6,156 nucleotides of DNA from CAWBRT01 sp050015355 (lineage in GTDB: Bacteria; Acidobacteriota; Terriglobia; Terriglobales; Acidobacteriaceae), in contig JBEKBO010000196.1 in the NCBI GenBank assembly GCA_050015355.1, positions 1 to 6,156 on the forward strand. Reading direction: 5' to 3'. Numbering within the stretch: position 1 is the first letter of the stretch; the number at the start of each line of letters is the position of its first letter. The notes below the pieces were generated by a model, which did no database searches, was not told the origin of the DNA, and saw only the letters and a program-made list of their open reading frames with translations. Below, one piece after another: positions 4,828-6,156 of this stretch. The translations under genes were made by a program, and so were the position numbers.

Positions 4828-5871
4828 ATGACAACCGATGCGTACTTTGACATGCGAAATCTCGCATCGCCGATGCGCAAAGTAAGTGGCTGCCCTGTTT
4901 CCGGTTGCTCCGCGCTTCTTGAAAAAGCAAGTAGTCAGTGGGGCGCGATGCCTTACTGTCCTGTGCATCGCATTAGAATCCACGCGAAAAGTTTCGTCTA
5001 TTACGATGGTCCGGATAAAGCTTCGAAGCGTAATGCGGCCTTGCGAAACATCTTATTCGAACGCGACTATTTCAAAGAACATATCCTGGGTAACGCAGCT
5101 AAAGCCGAAACTCATCGGATTTGCCACGAAACAAGCGAAGATGCTCTGACTTGGAACGTCTTCTCCAGACTAGCGCGCGGTGAGCTGCTTTCAAAGCTGT
5201 TATCCACGTTCACATGCCGATCCCTGAAGAACGAGCCTGAACTGTACCTGTGGGGCCTTAAAGTCTGCCTTCATGATTCGTCCGCCCCTACATTGTTCCC
5301 CGCTCTAAAATGCGCCCGCGACGTCTTCGAAAAAGGTATTACGAAGTTCCTAACCGAGCCGGACGTCATGTTGTATGTGCCGGGGCGGTTTCTCATCCTC
5401 ATAGAGGCCAAGTTTACTTCAGGCAACACTATCGCCAGTGCAACTCCTGATGTCACAAATGAGAAGCCGAAGTCGCGAGAGGGAATTCTAAAGCGATATG
5501 CGCCGACGTTATTGCCAAATGATGCTCTGCTCGCGCAGTCATCATCGGTACCCTTTTATTCGCAGTTGTACCGCAACCTTGTGTTCGCAATCTACATGGC
5601 GAAAAAACTAGACGTGAGGTGGGGCCTAGTTAATATCGTATGTAAAGGACAGTATCATCCACGGCTCGAATTTCAGGATCCTACAAAATTCATTCACGAG
5701 CTTCTTCCTGAGAAATCGCGTGAACAGTTTCTTTTCTACAGCTGGGAAAGACTTTATGCCGAGCATGTCGCGAAAGCGACAAAACTGAAGGACCTCGCCG
5801 AATACATGTGCAACAAGACTGCGTATCGAACTAAAGCACTCGCCGCAGAGATTCAAACGAAAGACTCATGA
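4828..5871 (+). CDS. PD-(D/E)XK nuclease-like protein with Cys/His N-terminus
   Basis: A 347-aa protein with a likely restriction-type nuclease fold. The core is Pro178-Asp179 (EPDVMLYV), then a strand ending in Glu193-Ala-Lys195 (FLILIEAKF), a textbook PD...ExK active site that would bind metal and cut nucleic acid. Upstream, SEDALTWNVF (103-112) looks like the conserved helix preceding the core; downstream, QLYRNLVFA (246-254) resembles the Q/R helix of such proteins. The N-terminus has Cys22, Cys27, Cys44 and His47 (CPVSGC...YCPVH), a probable zinc-binding knuckle followed by RIRIH and FVYYDG. No helicase or methyltransferase domain is attached. It starts at ATG 4828 with a strong Shine-Dalgarno; the frame is open to 4357 but the extra 157 codons look non-coding. 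It is divergent from the patatin gene and flanked by a repeat pair. A DNA-cutting defence or repair role is inferred; the target is unknown. Confidence 0.8.
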   Translation: MTTDAYFDMRNLASPMRKVSGCPVSGCSALLEKASSQWGAMPYCPVHRIRIHAKSFVYYDGPDKASKRNAALRNILFERDYFKEHILGNAAKAETHRICHETSEDALTWNVFSRLARGELLSKLLSTFTCRSLKNEPELYLWGLKVCLHDSSAPTLFPALKCARDVFEKGITKFLTEPDVMLYVPGRFLILIEAKFTSGNTIASATPDVTNEKPKSREGILKRYAPTLLPNDALLAQSSSVPFYSQLYRNLVFAIYMAKKLDVRWGLVNIVCKGQYHPRLEFQDPTKFIHELLPEKSREQFLFYSWERLYAEHVAKATKLKDLAEYMCNKTAYRTKALAAEIQTKDS

Positions 5872-5914
5872 GGATGCCGGGACTGAAATCGCTTAATCGC
5901 TCATCGCCTACGAA

Positions 5915-6076
5915 TCACAGCCGACCCCTGGCGTCCCACGTCAGCCGGCGGAGGGTAACCGGGGCCGAGTTCAGCGACCGTCCTCCCGGTAATTTGCGGC
6001 GGAAAGCGCGTAAGATGTCGCTGGCCTGTTCGGTACTAAGGGCCTGCGCATAAATAAAGTCTACATTTCTACTCAT
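5915..6076 (-). CDS. Small hypothetical protein (53 aa)
   Basis: This short minus-strand ORF starts at ATG 6076 (MSRNVDFIYAQALSTEQ...) and stops at TGA 5915-5917. I do not recognise the family. The composition looks protein-like: a mixed hydrophobic/polar N-terminus, a likely amphipathic helix (STEQASDILRAFRRKL), then PGG and a basic C-terminus (TLRRLTWDARGRL). An in-frame TAG lies 9 bp before the ATG, which bounds the start, but there is no good Shine-Dalgarno. It converges on the nuclease, 43 bp from its stop. Support for it being a gene or gene remnant comes from a diverged copy at about 4453-4580 whose similarity tracks this reading frame. It could itself be a truncated remnant of a longer gene. 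Confidence 0.42.
   Translation of the reverse strand: MSRNVDFIYAQALSTEQASDILRAFRRKLPGGRSLNSAPVTLRRLTWDARGRL
5928..6034 (+). repeat. Downstream member of diverged direct repeat
   Basis: This is the partner of 4453-4580, in the same orientation, with five collinear blocks of 7 to 13 bp (exact or nearly so). The two members lie about 1.475 kb apart and bracket the nuclease gene. This member overlaps most of the small minus-strand ORF. Confidence 0.6.
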
Positions 6077-6156
6077 GAGGCGAAACTAAATAGTTCCAGT
6101 CTCCATGAAAAGCTGCTGGCGCCAAGTTGAGGGTGGCCATTTCTGCATCAGGGATC

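Noticed and set aside
5868..6053. + strand 61-codon ORF overlapping the nuclease stop as ATGA.
   Set aside because: The overlap looks like translational coupling, but the Arg/Ser/Pro-rich translation is unconvincing and the minus-strand frame across the same DNA is better supported.
1..6156. CRISPR array, tRNA or rRNA genes.
   Set aside because: No regularly spaced repeats, no tRNA-like cloverleaf and no rRNA-like conserved stretch were seen by eye.

Overview
This is a GC-rich accessory segment from a bacterium. No ribosomal or core housekeeping gene is present, so the host cannot be placed firmly. A COG1313-type radical SAM protein and an IS5-family transposase suit a soil or freshwater Gram-negative such as an Acidobacteriota or Proteobacteria member; this is inference only.

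Layout. Positions 1 to about 1077 are the right-hand part of an IS5-family insertion sequence, with its left end outside the window. Its right terminus is followed by a second, tandem copy of the same 18-bp end. A strong palindrome (1110-1151) separates the IS from a GTG-started HNH-nuclease-like gene on the + strand (1170-1850). A 254-bp gap with hairpins follows. Two minus-strand genes come next: a PflA/PflX-like radical SAM protein (2105-3037) and a patatin-like acyl hydrolase (3171-4358). A 469-bp divergent region (4359-4827) separates the patatin from a + strand PD-(D/E)XK nuclease-like gene with a cysteine/histidine N-terminus (4828-5871). A small minus-strand ORF (5915-6076) converges on the nuclease.

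The least expected structure is a diverged direct repeat on both sides of the nuclease gene. The downstream copy is the coding sequence of the small minus-strand ORF. The upstream copy (about 4453-4580) is a frame-broken relative in the intergenic region, best read as a pseudogene remnant. The nuclease is thus bracketed by a gene and its decayed relative, as expected from duplication plus insertion or from a cassette-like exchange.

How the genes work together. There is no clear operon. The HNH protein, patatin-like hydrolase and PD-(D/E)XK nuclease are all protein types common in anti-phage and mobile regions, and they sit next to an IS. A defence or competition role is plausible but unproven: no nucleotide cyclase, methyltransferase, helicase or toxin-antitoxin partner is visible. 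The radical SAM gene has no visible glycyl-radical partner and looks like an unrelated neighbour.
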